This document shows, piece after piece, positions 35,615 through 44,716 of a DNA stretch of 64,000 bases (positions are counted from its first letter, which is position 1; each line of letters begins with the position of its first letter). This DNA comes from an uncultured Roseobacter sp. Its GTDB lineage: Bacteria; Pseudomonadota; Alphaproteobacteria; Rhodobacterales; Rhodobacteraceae. The notes under the pieces were generated by a model. The model was not told where the DNA came from. It made no database searches and was given only the letters and a program-made list of their open reading frames with translations. The position numbers and the translations under genes are program-made. The stretch is taken from NCBI RefSeq assembly GCF_947492555.1, contig NZ_CANLNE010000003.1:682001-746000 (forward strand), read 5' to 3'.

Positions 35615-36963
35615 CACAGCCGCCGAAACCCCAAAGCCGTGCCGATAAGGTCAGCCTCTGGCAGTACATGCGGCTTTTTCGGCACGACATCCTCTCGGCG
35701 CAACCTGAAAGGCTCTACCGTGCATGGATGGCCGAGTTTCGCACTCCGTTTTTTCGCAGTTACATGGTCAATGACGCCGACCTGATCCAGGCCGTTTTGA
35801 AAGAACGTCCGAAGGATTTTCCGAAGTCTGATCGTGTGGGGTCCGGGCTGCGACCCTTGCTTGGCAACTCGGTTTTCCTGACCAATGGTGAGACCTGGGA
35901 GCGGCAACGCCGCATCATCGACCCGGCCTTCGAGGGGGGGCGCCTGCGCGATACCTTTCCGTCAATCCGTGACGCAGCAAGGGCAGCGACGGATCGCTTT
36001 ACTGCGCTGGCAGGTCAGGAAATCGATATCGAGCCCGAGACCAGCCACGCGGCGGCGGATGTGATCTTTCGCACGCTCTTTTCCATTCCCATTGAACACA
36101 AGATCGCGCGCGAGGTGTTCGAAGCATTTCACCGCTATCAGCGCAGTCAGCCCATTCTGAACCTCGCGGCCTTTCTGCCTGTGCCCGCATGGATGCCCCG
36201 CGGATACCGGAAATCCACCAAACAAAGTGCGCGCCACATACGCGCTCTGATCCATACGCTGACGCAGGCGCGGCAGACCGAGATAGACGCAGGCACCGCG
36301 CCACAGGATTTGGCGACAAAGATCATGATTACACCGGATCCGCAGACCGGTGCGCGGTTCGATGTGGATGAAATGGTGGATCAGGTCGCGATATTCTTCC
36401 TGGCAGGCCACGAGACCAGTGCCTCGGCAATGGCCTGGTCACTCTACCTGCTCGCGTTGTTCCCTGACTGGCAGGACCGGGTCGCAGAGGAGGCGCGCGC
36501 AGCCGATCTGGATGATTTCAGCCAGATGTCGAAACTAAAGATCACCCGCGATGTCTTTCGCGAGACGCTGCGGCTCTATCCCCCCGTGCCCATGATGGTG
36601 CGTGAGACGACGCGCCCGGAGATTTTCCGCAAGCGCGCGGTCAAACCGGGTGCACAGGTGGTGATCAGCCAATGGCACCTGCACCGACAAAACCGCCTGT
36701 GGGAGGCACCCGATGACTTTGACCCGGCCCGCTGGGAGACAGAGAATGGTCGCAGCTGCGCGCGCGACGCTTATCTGCCCTTCAGCGCGGGCACGCGGGT
36801 TTGCCCCGGGGCAGGGTTCGCGATGATTGAAGGGGTGATGATGCTGGCCTGCATCCTGCGCGATCTGAGGGTCGAACTGGCGAACGCACCGCCACCGGTG
36901 CCTGTTGCACATCTGACCGTCCGCTCACGTGACGGCATCAGGTTGCGCATTGTCAGGCGCTAA
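35611..36963 (+). CDS. Cytochrome P450
   Basis: A 450-residue P450 monooxygenase. The oxygen-activating I-helix is FFLAGHETSASAM, the K-helix EXXR lies in RETLRLYPPVP, and the haem ligand is Cys398 in FSAGTRVCPGAG. The layout resembles CYP4/CYP102-like bacterial enzymes acting on fatty acids or terpenes, but substrate cannot be assigned. No ferredoxin or reductase is adjacent. Overlaps the upstream membrane hydrolase gene by 4 bases. Confidence 0.93.
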   Translation: MTQPPKPQSRADKVSLWQYMRLFRHDILSAQPERLYRAWMAEFRTPFFRSYMVNDADLIQAVLKERPKDFPKSDRVGSGLRPLLGNSVFLTNGETWERQRRIIDPAFEGGRLRDTFPSIRDAARAATDRFTALAGQEIDIEPETSHAAADVIFRTLFSIPIEHKIAREVFEAFHRYQRSQPILNLAAFLPVPAWMPRGYRKSTKQSARHIRALIHTLTQARQTEIDAGTAPQDLATKIMITPDPQTGARFDVDEMVDQVAIFFLAGHETSASAMAWSLYLLALFPDWQDRVAEEARAADLDDFSQMSKLKITRDVFRETLRLYPPVPMMVRETTRPEIFRKRAVKPGAQVVISQWHLHRQNRLWEAPDDFDPARWETENGRSCARDAYLPFSAGTRVCPGAGFAMIEGVMMLACILRDLRVELANAPPPVPVAHLTVRSRDGIRLRIVRR

Positions 36964-37032
36964 CATGTACCATCCCGCGCCGGTCTGTTCTATGGAAAGG
37001 CCAAGGGGCGGAATCAGAAGGAAATTTCGATC

Positions 37033-37923
37033 ATGTCAGACCAAAACGTGATGCGTGCGCAAATGAAATCCGGGGCAGGTTTTATCGCCGCCCTTGATCA
37101 ATCGGGGGGGTCCACCCCAAAGGCGCTTGGCCTCTACGGCGTTCAGCCCTCGGATTACTCAGGCGACGAAGAGATGTTCCGGGCCATGCACGACATGCGC
37201 GCGCGGATCATTCTGGCAGATGATTTCACCAAGGATAAGGTCATCGGTGCGATCCTGTTTGAGCGCACGATGCATGACACGATCAATGACACGCCCGTCG
37301 CCGAACTGCTCTGGCGGGACCGGGGCGTGGTGCCGTTTCTCAAGATCGACAAGGGGCTGGAAGATCAGGCAGATGGCGTGCAGCTGCTCAAACCCATGCC
37401 CGGTCTGGAAGAGACCTTGAAGGTCGCGAAGTCCAAGGGGATTTTCGGCACCAAGGAACGCTCGGTCATCCATGAAGCGAACGAGAAGGGCATCGCGGAG
37501 AATGTGGCGCAGCAGTTCGAGGTGGCGCGCACCGTCATCGCCGCCGGTCTGGTGCCGATCCTGGAGCCGGAGGTGAACATTCACTCCGAGACCAAGGGCG
37601 AGGCCGAGGTTCTGCTGGAGGCCGAGATCGCCAAGCACCTCGACACGCTCGATGAGGGCGCGGATGTCATGCTGAAACTGACATTGCCGAACGAGCCCTG
37701 GCGCTATGACAAGCTGGCCGCCCATCCGCGGGTGCTGCGCGTGGTGGCGCTGTCGGGCGGCTATTCGACCGATGAGGCCTGCCAGCGTCTGACGCAGTGC
37801 ACGAGCATGATTGCCAGCTTTAGCCGGGCGCTGACCGAAGGGTTGAACGTCAAGATGTCCGATGCCGAATTTAATGCGGCGCTCGGCAGCAACATTGACA
37901 AGATCTATCGGGCGTCCATCTGA
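37033..37923 (+). CDS. fba: Class I fructose-bisphosphate aldolase
   Basis: A 296-residue Schiff-base aldolase that splits fructose 1,6-bisphosphate in glycolysis and gluconeogenesis. The start ALDQSGGSTPKAL, the FLKIDKGLE strand, EPEVNIHS and the VMLKLTLPNEP strand with the probable Schiff-base Lys are those of the short bacterial class I family. It stands alone with its own promoter region and converges on a small RHH gene. Confidence 0.92.
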   Translation: MSDQNVMRAQMKSGAGFIAALDQSGGSTPKALGLYGVQPSDYSGDEEMFRAMHDMRARIILADDFTKDKVIGAILFERTMHDTINDTPVAELLWRDRGVVPFLKIDKGLEDQADGVQLLKPMPGLEETLKVAKSKGIFGTKERSVIHEANEKGIAENVAQQFEVARTVIAAGLVPILEPEVNIHSETKGEAEVLLEAEIAKHLDTLDEGADVMLKLTLPNEPWRYDKLAAHPRVLRVVALSGGYSTDEACQRLTQCTSMIASFSRALTEGLNVKMSDAEFNAALGSNIDKIYRASI

Positions 37924-37933
37924 CTGGTGTGCC

Positions 37934-38176
37934 TCAGGGCTCGATCTGATCCTGCGCAACGCGGGTTTGTAAATCGCGCAACACAAAAACACGGATCGCG
38001 GAGGCCAGCCCCATATCGGCCCCGCGATCCACATCAATTTCGGCCACCAGGGCATTGATTGGCTGAGATTTTCGTTCTGCGATTGCACGCAGAGCCTGCC
38101 AGAATTCCTCCTCCAGAGAAATCGATGTGCGGTGGCCTTTCAGGGTCACCGAATGCTTGACGGGCCGTCCGCTCAT
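37934..38176 (-). CDS. Ribbon-helix-helix domain protein
   Basis: An 80-residue protein with an RHH pattern: a basic strand (KHSVTLKGHRTSISLE) followed by two helices (EEFWQALRAIAERK, PINALVAEID). Likely a DNA-binding dimer. It is the third gene of fumC-DUF4169-RHH, overlapping the previous stop by ATGA, an arrangement seen widely in Rhodobacterales. Target unknown. Confidence 0.8.
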   Translation of the reverse strand: MSGRPVKHSVTLKGHRTSISLEEEFWQALRAIAERKSQPINALVAEIDVDRGADMGLASAIRVFVLRDLQTRVAQDQIEP

Positions 38177-38349
38177 GTCTCGCGCTTGTGGGCTTCCAGA
38201 TTGCGGGCGATCTTTTCGGCCTTGGCCTTGAGCAGGTCTTTCTGCGCCTTGGTCTGACCGAAATTGACCGCGTTTTCATCCGCACGGGCCTTGCGGGAGG
38301 CCCGGTTGCGCTCTTTGCGCACTTTGTTGAGGTTCACAGGGGTGCTCAT
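38173..38349 (-). CDS. DUF4169 small basic protein
   Basis: A 58-residue protein starting [19 protein letters not shown] and ending EAHKRET, very rich in Lys and Arg and predicted helical. It matches the DUF4169 family of short alphaproteobacterial proteins without known function. It overlaps both neighbours (fumC stop and RHH start) by 4 bases, so the three are translationally coupled. It is shorter than common ORF cut-offs and easy to miss. Confidence 0.8.
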   Translation of the reverse strand: MSTPVNLNKVRKERNRASRKARADENAVNFGQTKAQKDLLKAKAEKIARNLEAHKRET

Positions 38350-39737
38350 TTCGGGCCAATCATGTTTTCCGGACGCACCACGCGCTCGAAGGTTTCAGCA
38401 TCCACAAATCCCAGGGCAATCGCTTCTTCCTTGAGGGTGGTGCCGTTTTTATGCGCGGTCTTGGCGACCTTGGTGGCGTTATCATAGCCGATTTCCGGCG
38501 CCAGTGCCGTCACCAGCATCAGGCTTTCGCGCATGAGTTTCTCTATTCGGTCCGCATCGGCCTTGAGACCGACAACCAGATTGTCGGTAAAGGCCGAGGC
38601 CGCATCGCCCAGCAGCTGCATCGACTGCAAGACGTTATAGGCCATCATCGGCTTGTAGACGTTCAGCTCAAAGTGACCCTGAGAGCCGGCAAAACCAACG
38701 GCGGCGTCGTTGCCAAAGACATGGGCACAGACCTGGGTGAGCGCCTCACATTGGGTAGGGTTCACCTTGCCGGGCATGATCGACGAGCCGGGTTCATTTT
38801 CGGGCAAGACCAACTCGCCCAAGCCACAGCGTGGGCCGGAGCCGAGCAGGCGAATGTCGTTGGCGATCTTGAAGAGGGAGGCCGCCACGGTCTTCAACGC
38901 GCCGGAAATCTCCACCATCGCGTCATGAGCCGCCAGCGCTTCGAACTTGTTGGGCGCGGTCACGAAGGGCAGGCCGGTGATCTCGGCCATGTTGGCGGCC
39001 ACGGTCACGTCCCAGCCCTTGGTGGTGTTCAGCCCGGTGCCCACAGCGGTGCCGCCCTGTGCCAGCTCGTAAATGCGACCCAGCGCGTCTTTCACCCGCT
39101 GGATGCCCATGGCAACCTGATGGGTATAGCCGGAAAACTCCTGGCTCAGCGTCAGCGGCGTCGCGTCCTGCGTATGGGTGCGCCCGATCTTGATGATGCC
39201 ATCGAATTCCTCAACCTTGGCCTGCAGGGCACCGTGCAGCTTTTCCAGCCCCGGCAGCAGCACGTCCCGCGCGGTCATCGCGGTGGAGATGTGCATGGCG
39301 GTGGGGAAGGTGTCGTTCGAGGATTGCCCCATGTTGCAGTGATCGTTCGGGTGCACCGGGTCCTTGGAGCCGATCTGCCCACCCAGAATTTCGATGGCGC
39401 GGTTGGCGATCACCTCATTGGCATTCATGTTCGACTGTGTACCCGAGCCCGTCTGCCAGACCACCAGCGGGAAGTTGTCGTCGAATTTGCCCGCGACCAC
39501 TTCGCCTGCCGCCTGCACAATCGCGTTGCCCCGATCTGCGTCCAGCTTGCCCAGCTCGATATTGGCCTGCGCGCAGGCCTTTTTGATCACCCCCAGCGCA
39601 CGTACCACGGCGACAGGCTGTTTCTCCCACCCGATGGGAAAATTCATGATCGACCGCTGCGTCTGTGCGCCCCAGTATTTGTCGGAAGGTACCTCCAAAG
39701 GGCCAAAACTGTCGGTTTCTGTGCGGGTCTGCGCCAT
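38346..39737 (-). CDS. fumC: Class II fumarate hydratase
   Basis: A 463-residue oxygen-stable fumarase of the TCA cycle, hydrating fumarate to malate. Diagnostic are [14 protein letters not shown], the catalytic [13 protein letters not shown] region, [20 protein letters not shown] and the signature [15 protein letters not shown]. First gene of a coupled operon with DUF4169 and an RHH protein. Confidence 0.97.
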   Translation of the reverse strand: MAQTRTETDSFGPLEVPSDKYWGAQTQRSIMNFPIGWEKQPVAVVRALGVIKKACAQANIELGKLDADRGNAIVQAAGEVVAGKFDDNFPLVVWQTGSGTQSNMNANEVIANRAIEILGGQIGSKDPVHPNDHCNMGQSSNDTFPTAMHISTAMTARDVLLPGLEKLHGALQAKVEEFDGIIKIGRTHTQDATPLTLSQEFSGYTHQVAMGIQRVKDALGRIYELAQGGTAVGTGLNTTKGWDVTVAANMAEITGLPFVTAPNKFEALAAHDAMVEISGALKTVAASLFKIANDIRLLGSGPRCGLGELVLPENEPGSSIMPGKVNPTQCEALTQVCAHVFGNDAAVGFAGSQGHFELNVYKPMMAYNVLQSMQLLGDAASAFTDNLVVGLKADADRIEKLMRESLMLVTALAPEIGYDNATKVAKTAHKNGTTLKEEAIALGFVDAETFERVVRPENMIGPK

Positions 39738-39962
39738 GATATCTTCCCTGAAATTACGCTACATGCGGTGTAGCCTTGCCGGTGGCGCGGTGCAACGGGC
39801 AGATGCCGCCGCAGGGGGGGCTTGCGCAAATTCTTGTGATCGCTTTACCGCTCGCCCGACGCCGATGGCCGTTGAATAGACGCAGAAGAATGTTATCTAT
39901 TAAGGGGAAGTCGCGGCGTTTCTGCCGTATCGTCGCTGTGCGTTGACAAAAGGACTATCCTG

Positions 39963-40517
39963 ATGAGAGCTGTGTACCAACCGTCTTTGTGGCTTTGTGC
40001 GCGGTTCCTGGCAGCCTTGGTCCTGCTCAGCATGGCGGTGGCTGCACAGGCCGACATTGAACGGTTTGTCGGCAGCTACTATGGCTCTGCCAAAGTCTCC
40101 CTGGCGGACGGCAGCTCGCAAAAGCGCGATATGAGCGTCGAAATCTCGGAAACCAAGGCGGGTTTCTCTGTCGCCTGGACCTCCACGACATACCGGCCCG
40201 ACGGCTCCACCAAGGACAAGTCCTACAAGATCGAATTCGTGCCTTCGGATCGCGGTGACGTCTATGCCTCCGCCATGAAACGCAATGTCTTCGGCCATGA
40301 CGTGCAACTGGATCCAATGAAGGGCGAGCCTTACGTCTGGAGCCGGATCGACGGGGACACGCTGAGCGTCTATTCGCTTTTCGTCGCAGAGGACGGCGGC
40401 TATGAGATCCAGCAATTCAACCGTACGCTGGCGGTTGGCGGGCTCGATCTCGACTACAAAAGCGTGCGGAATGGAGAAATCCAGCGCACCGTGGCCACGT
40501 TTCTGGAAAAGCAGTAA
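39963..40517 (+). CDS. Exported protein of unknown function
   Basis: A 184-residue protein with a Sec signal peptide (LAALVLLSMAVAAQA) and a beta-rich mature part (FVGSYYGSAKVSLADG, AGFSVAWTSTTYRP, YKIEFVPSD, QFNRTLAVGGLDLDYKS) suggestive of a lipocalin-like or small barrel fold. No family recognised. Divergent from fumC across 225 bases; converges on sspB with a 3-base gap. Confidence 0.75.
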   Translation: MRAVYQPSLWLCARFLAALVLLSMAVAAQADIERFVGSYYGSAKVSLADGSSQKRDMSVEISETKAGFSVAWTSTTYRPDGSTKDKSYKIEFVPSDRGDVYASAMKRNVFGHDVQLDPMKGEPYVWSRIDGDTLSVYSLFVAEDGGYEIQQFNRTLAVGGLDLDYKSVRNGEIQRTVATFLEKQ

Positions 40518-40520
40518 CGC

Positions 40521-41030
40521 CTATTTACGGAAGCTGTCGAGAGAGACGATCTCCGCATCCTGCGGTTTCTTCTCGATTTTCTCTTCTTCAGCTTTCACCG
40601 GCAGCTTGTCGTCCGGCTTGACGGCGGGCAGGGGAGCCGCGGCCAGATCGGGCGCAGAGGGTGTGTCCTCCTCCTCGCCCTGGGTCTCGAAACGCAGGCC
40701 AAACTCGACCGACGGATCAACAAAGGTCTTGATCGCGTCATAGGGGATATAAAGCGGCTCCGGCGCATCTCCGAAGTTCAGCGTGACGGAAAACCCGTCA
40801 TCGGCCACGTCCAGCTTGTCATACCAGTGCTGCATCACCACGGTCATCTCACCGGGGTAGCGATCCGACAGCCAGTCGGCCAGTTCCGCATCTGGATGGC
40901 TGGTGTCGAAGGTGATGAAGAAATGATGCGCGCCGGGCAAGCCGTTGTCAGACACATCTTGCAGCACTTTACGGATGAGGCCGCGCATGGCCTCATGCAT
41001 CAGGTTGCCATAATCAATGCTGCGGCCCAT
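40521..41030 (-). CDS. sspB: SspB-like ClpXP adaptor
   Basis: A 169-residue alphaproteobacterial SspB: a folded domain (DYGNLMHEAMRGLIRKVL, HHFFITFDTSHPDAELADWL, MTVVMQHWYDKLDV, VTLNFGDAPEPLYIPYDAI) that binds SsrA-tagged proteins, a flexible acidic linker, and the C-terminal ClpX-binding tail EIVSLDSFRK. The tmRNA gene that makes the tag lies 3 kb away in this window. Confidence 0.9.
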   Translation of the reverse strand: MGRSIDYGNLMHEAMRGLIRKVLQDVSDNGLPGAHHFFITFDTSHPDAELADWLSDRYPGEMTVVMQHWYDKLDVADDGFSVTLNFGDAPEPLYIPYDAIKTFVDPSVEFGLRFETQGEEEDTPSAPDLAAAPLPAVKPDDKLPVKAEEEKIEKKPQDAEIVSLDSFRK

Positions 41031-41121
41031 CGTGATCCTCTGAGCTGTACGGGATGTTAACTTAAATCATAGCCGATTCCCGCGCAGAGGAAAGAGGGTG
41101 CATGCGGAATTAGGGCGCCGC

Positions 41122-42369
41122 TCAGAAAGCGCTGAAAAGAAGGCCTGCCAGCGCCATGAGTGCCAGCGTTTCGACCATTCCGCGTTTGAGACCGAGGAGC
41201 AGCCCCGCCGCCAGGATGGTCAGGATCAGAGCAGAGATGTTCAGGGAGGCAAATTCCGGCACCGGTGCTGCGTGCCAGTCCGACGTTCCGACCCCTTCAA
41301 ACAGCACGTGGATCGCAAACCAGACCGCGAGGTTCAGGATTACCCCGACGACGGCGGCGGTGATGGCGGCGAGCGCTGCGGAGAGGCGGGGCTTGGTTGC
41401 GATCAGGTCGAGATAGGGGCCCGCCAGGAAAATCCACAAAAAGCAGGGTGTGAAGGTGACCCAGAGCGTCAAGGCTCCGGCGGCGATGGCCATGCCGATC
41501 CCGCCCTGCGCGTATCCCGCCAGCAGCGCCACGAATTCGGTCACCAGAATCAATGGACCGGGTGTCGTTTCGGCAAGCCCGAGCGCGTCGATCATCTGCG
41601 GGGTGGTGATCCAGCCGTAGTCCTGCACCACGGTCTGTGTCATATAGGCCAGCACCGCATAGGCCCCGCCAAAGGTCACCACGGCCAGTTTCGAGAAAAA
41701 GAGCGCGATCTGCGTCAGGAATACCTGATCCGCGAGCCAGACCGCCAACACTGGCAGCGCCCAGAGGGTGCCCCAGATAGCAACTGTTTGCAGGCTGCGC
41801 GGCCGTGCAGAGGGCACCACCTCTGTCTCGGGTGGCGTGCCGTTTTGTGTCGCGGCACCGTAGAGGGCCGCCAGCAGGATGATCAGGGGAAAGGGCAGGC
41901 CGAGGGCAAAGAGGGCCAGAAACGCGGCCCCGGCGAGCACCATGGCGCTGCCTGTGGTCAGGGCCTTGCGCGCCACTTTAAGCAGGGCTTGCAGAACAAT
42001 GATGATGACGGCGGCCTTGATACCTGCAAAGGCCGCCTGCACCAGAGGCACCTGACCGTAGAGCGCATATCCCAGGGCGAGCAACAGGATCACCAGCGCG
42101 CCCGGCAGCACAAAGAGAAGCCCTGCGATCAGGCCCCCCAGCGTACCCCGCAATCGCCACCCTGCGTAGGTGGCAAGCTGCATCGCTTCCGGTCCCGGCA
42201 GCAGCATGCACAGAGACAGCGCCCGCAGGAATCCGTCTTCGGTCAGCCAGCCACGCTCTTCAACCAACTCCCGGTGCATCAGCGCAATTTGTGCGGCGGG
42301 GCCGCCGAAGGACAGCAGGCCGATGCGCCCGAAGGCGCGCAGCAACGCGCCCGTGTCGGGCGGGGTCAT
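41122..42369 (-). CDS. chrA: Chromate transporter ChrA
   Basis: A 415-residue long-form CHR protein made of two homologous membrane halves: the N-terminal copy starts FGRIGLLSFGGPAAQIALMHRELV, the C-terminal FFSKLAVVTFGGAYAVLAYM. Both contain the FGGP/FGGA motif and the PGP signature (LLPGPEAMQ, TTPGPLILV). It exports chromate. The upstream chrB-like gene overlaps it by 4 bases. Confidence 0.93.
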   Translation of the reverse strand: MTPPDTGALLRAFGRIGLLSFGGPAAQIALMHRELVEERGWLTEDGFLRALSLCMLLPGPEAMQLATYAGWRLRGTLGGLIAGLLFVLPGALVILLLALGYALYGQVPLVQAAFAGIKAAVIIIVLQALLKVARKALTTGSAMVLAGAAFLALFALGLPFPLIILLAALYGAATQNGTPPETEVVPSARPRSLQTVAIWGTLWALPVLAVWLADQVFLTQIALFFSKLAVVTFGGAYAVLAYMTQTVVQDYGWITTPQMIDALGLAETTPGPLILVTEFVALLAGYAQGGIGMAIAAGALTLWVTFTPCFLWIFLAGPYLDLIATKPRLSAALAAITAAVVGVILNLAVWFAIHVLFEGVGTSDWHAAPVPEFASLNISALILTILAAGLLLGLKRGMVETLALMALAGLLFSAF

Positions 42370-43175
42370 TGCGCCGCCTCTCGCTGCCAGTCGTGGGTTT
42401 CGCTCTGGCCATCGCGCGCCCAGCGGTAGAGCGCGTCATAAAGCGCCATGCCTGCCTCCAACTGCGCCAGATCATCGCGAAACCCGCGCGACAGACCGAT
42501 GGACAGGGCCAGCAGCCCGGCGGCCTCGGGCACCTGCGACAGCCTATTGGTGTCCGCCGCGCGTATGACCTCAGCCATCTTTTCCAGCGCGGGCGTGCTC
42601 AGGCCGAAGCCTGTGCACATCATATCGAAGGTGCAGCGCGGGCCGTCATGGCTCCAGCGCGCGCCGACAATGTCGAAGGCGGTGGCCTCGAATTTCTCGG
42701 CGACGGCTGTGACCTCGGACGGGGGCACAAAGAGAAATTCGGCCTGCGGGTCGACAAAACGGCGGATCAGCCAGGGGCAGGCGATGCGGTCGATCTTGGG
42801 ACGCCAGCGGGTGACCCAGCGACTGCCCGTGCTGAGCGTGGGGAGGGCCGCAGCGGGCACCCGTGGCAACCCCGCAGCGTGCCAGCCCTGGTTACCGCCT
42901 TCCAGCACTTGGGCGGGGACGCCCCGCGAACGCAGGACGGCGGCGGCCCCATGGCTGAGCTTGAGGCCTTTCTGGCAGATCACAATCACCCGTTTGCCGA
43001 TGAGATCCGGCGCCAGTGCGTCCACCTCCTTGTGCGGACACCGCCGCGCCGTGGGCACCAGATACGGGTCGTCCTGAAAATCGTCATCGATGCAGACGTC
43101 GATCACGACAGGGGCCTGCGGTGTGCCGATGAGACGCATGAGAGAAGTCGGGGAAATAGAGGCGAATTGCGCCAT
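42366..43175 (-). CDS. Rhodanese / ChrB-type chromate resistance protein
   Basis: A 269-residue two-domain protein. An N-terminal rhodanese domain (about 1-105; active-site Cys in VIVICQKGLKLSHG) is fused to a ChrB C-terminal domain (RWRPKIDRIACPWLIRRFVDPQAEFLFV, FDMMCTGFGL). The ATG at 43175 is preferred because the one at 43184 is jammed against the AAAAGG site. ChrB proteins are needed for chromate-inducible chrA expression. Here the HTH region of classical ChrB is replaced by rhodanese, so the role may be reduction or handling of chromium rather than DNA binding. Confidence 0.85.
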   Translation of the reverse strand: MAQFASISPTSLMRLIGTPQAPVVIDVCIDDDFQDDPYLVPTARRCPHKEVDALAPDLIGKRVIVICQKGLKLSHGAAAVLRSRGVPAQVLEGGNQGWHAAGLPRVPAAALPTLSTGSRWVTRWRPKIDRIACPWLIRRFVDPQAEFLFVPPSEVTAVAEKFEATAFDIVGARWSHDGPRCTFDMMCTGFGLSTPALEKMAEVIRAADTNRLSQVPEAAGLLALSIGLSRGFRDDLAQLEAGMALYDALYRWARDGQSETHDWQREAAQ

Positions 43176-43298
43176 GAAAAGCATCCTTTTGGTACGTCAA
43201 CAGGATGCGATACTTGGGCCTGAGCCTCACGGGGCGATCGCGAACTCCCCATATCGCAGGGGTGCCACGGATCAAGATGTCAGGTCAATGTGGAATTT

Positions 43299-43724
43299 TC
43301 AGCGTAGAACAGTGCCACCCAGCAACAGTGCATGGGTGTTTTCCGGCAATTGTCCGAGCTGTTCAAAGAAGCGGATGAAGTCGAAGCAGGGATAGCTTTC
43401 CGCTTTGCGATCACCGTCGAACCGCAGCATGATCTGCTGATAGACCTTGACAGGTTTGTGGGTTGCAACGGTGCGGCAGTTGATCTCCAGCATGGCGCTG
43501 AGCCAATCGCCTTCCTCAATAGAATGCACCATGTCGACCCGGATGTCGGTCACGAAACTGCGCAGCACAGAGACCCATTCGCGAATTTCCGACGGCTCTA
43601 TCCCGAGGTTCTGGACGATGTACTGGTCGTGCGACTCCTGCACGAAATAGTCGTCGACAACATCGAACTGACCCTCTTCCCAGACGGCCTTGTACCAGTT
43701 TTTCAGAATGTCGGCTTTGGTCAC
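43299..43724 (-). CDS. SnoaL/NTF2-like protein
   Basis: A 141-residue single-domain alpha+beta-barrel protein (ILKNWYKAVWEEGQFDVVDDYFVQESHDQY start, EGDWLSAMLEINCRTVAT, CFDFIRFFEQLGQLPE). The SnoaL-like family includes cyclases, isomerases and ligand-binding proteins; no substrate can be assigned. It lies between chrAB and ssrA on the same strand, with separate spacing. Confidence 0.75.
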   Translation of the reverse strand: MTKADILKNWYKAVWEEGQFDVVDDYFVQESHDQYIVQNLGIEPSEIREWVSVLRSFVTDIRVDMVHSIEEGDWLSAMLEINCRTVATHKPVKVYQQIMLRFDGDRKAESYPCFDFIRFFEQLGQLPENTHALLLGGTVLR

Positions 43725-43822
43725 GACATGGCCTCGAGTTCTTCTGATACCAATGTACCCATCGCGCGTTGAGGAACCCTTAACGCTTGGCGAAACCCAG
43801 TGAATTGAGAGAGAAGAGTAGT

Positions 43823-44145
43823 GCAGGCTTCTGTTGCCAGGTGCCTGCGAACCCCGCCTTACGTCGCTAAACGCAAGGAGTTAGGTTTCAGTATCTCAGG
43901 TCGCTTACGCGGCCATTGCTACTGGAGCACGATTGTCATTTGCAATTGTACATGTTTCGCCGATAACGGTGGCAGACAGCCGAGACAAAGCAAACCCCTT
44001 TAGACGTTCGTCGATCCTGTTTCGACCCCATGATCCCCAAATGAAGGATGGTGGTGGAGTCGCCGGGTACCGCCCCCGGGTCCGATCCGCTTATTACGAG
44101 CGCGTTTATGTCCATAGTCCCGAGGGACATCGCAGATATAGGCGT
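43823..44145 (-). ncRNA. ssrA: Two-piece (permuted) tmRNA, tag ANDNRAPVAMAA
   Basis: Minus strand, acceptor piece first. Its 3' end CGACTCC-A-CCA (44052-44062) is preceded by a T arm CCGGG-GGCGGTA-CCCGG (44063-44079). After a 23-nt intervening segment the coding piece begins GGGGTCG (44029-44023), which pairs over all 7 bp with CGACTCC. The D-region AAACAGGATCGACG follows. The tag frame begins at GCA (43943) and encodes ANDNRAPVAMAA, stop TAA 43905-43907. A GCAGGC/GCCTGC hairpin near 43823-43848 marks the approximate 3' end. The acceptor-piece 5' end is uncertain by tens of bases. tmRNA rescues stalled ribosomes and tags the peptide for ClpXP/SspB. Confidence 0.95.
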
Positions 44146-44323
44146 ATTGACGGCAAATCTCAAGAGGCAAGCCGTAGGGTTGGAAGATGGCAGCCTTGCC
44201 GCGCAAACGGTCAATTTTTAAATAAATTCAGAAGGTCATGCCCGCTTTCTAAAGTTAGTCGTAAATCCCACATCAAGTGATTTGCGGTCTGCAATCGAAC
44301 GGCAGGCGCCTGTCTGCGCAATC

Positions 44324-44677
44324 TCAGATCGGATTGGCGAGCAGGAAGGCCACGGCAAGAGCGACCTCGATCCCGCCAAAGACCAGCACCTTGCGGCGCG
44401 GTGGGTCGTCAAAGATCAGCGACAGGCCGCGCCCGATAGCGGCACCGAGGAAAGCGAAACCGATCGTCGCGTAGGCCACCGGGTCATCCAGCCAGAGTGC
44501 TGCAAGTCCCGCCACCACAAAGAGTCCGCCCACGGAGGCACGCATCTCGCTCAGCCCCATGGTGCTGGTGGTCGGTGCGAGGTCAAGCGCGGCGGCGGTG
44601 TAGCGCGGGGCGACAAATCCAAAGAGCCCGAAGGCAATCGTCAGCAAGCTGGCAGTGATGTTCACGATATCGGTCAT
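44324..44677 (-). CDS. DUF4345 membrane protein
   Basis: A 117-residue protein with four hydrophobic helices and the DUF4345 pattern (FGLFGFVAPRYTAAALDL, GLSEMRASVGGLFVVAGLAAL, GFAFLGAAIGRGLSLIFDD, VFGGIEVALAVAFLL). Function unknown. Independent of its neighbours apart from orientation. Confidence 0.75.
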   Translation of the reverse strand: MTDIVNITASLLTIAFGLFGFVAPRYTAAALDLAPTTSTMGLSEMRASVGGLFVVAGLAALWLDDPVAYATIGFAFLGAAIGRGLSLIFDDPPRRKVLVFGGIEVALAVAFLLANPI

Positions 44678-44716
44678 GATGCCAGACCTAGCGGGGCACG
44701 GCCCCTTGGCAAGATG

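Noticed and set aside
43933-44280. Plus-strand ORF of 115 codons and minus-strand ORFs of 92 and 68 codons
   Set aside because: They cross the tmRNA gene, whose stems and tag frame account for the conservation; no domain or ribosome site supports a protein.
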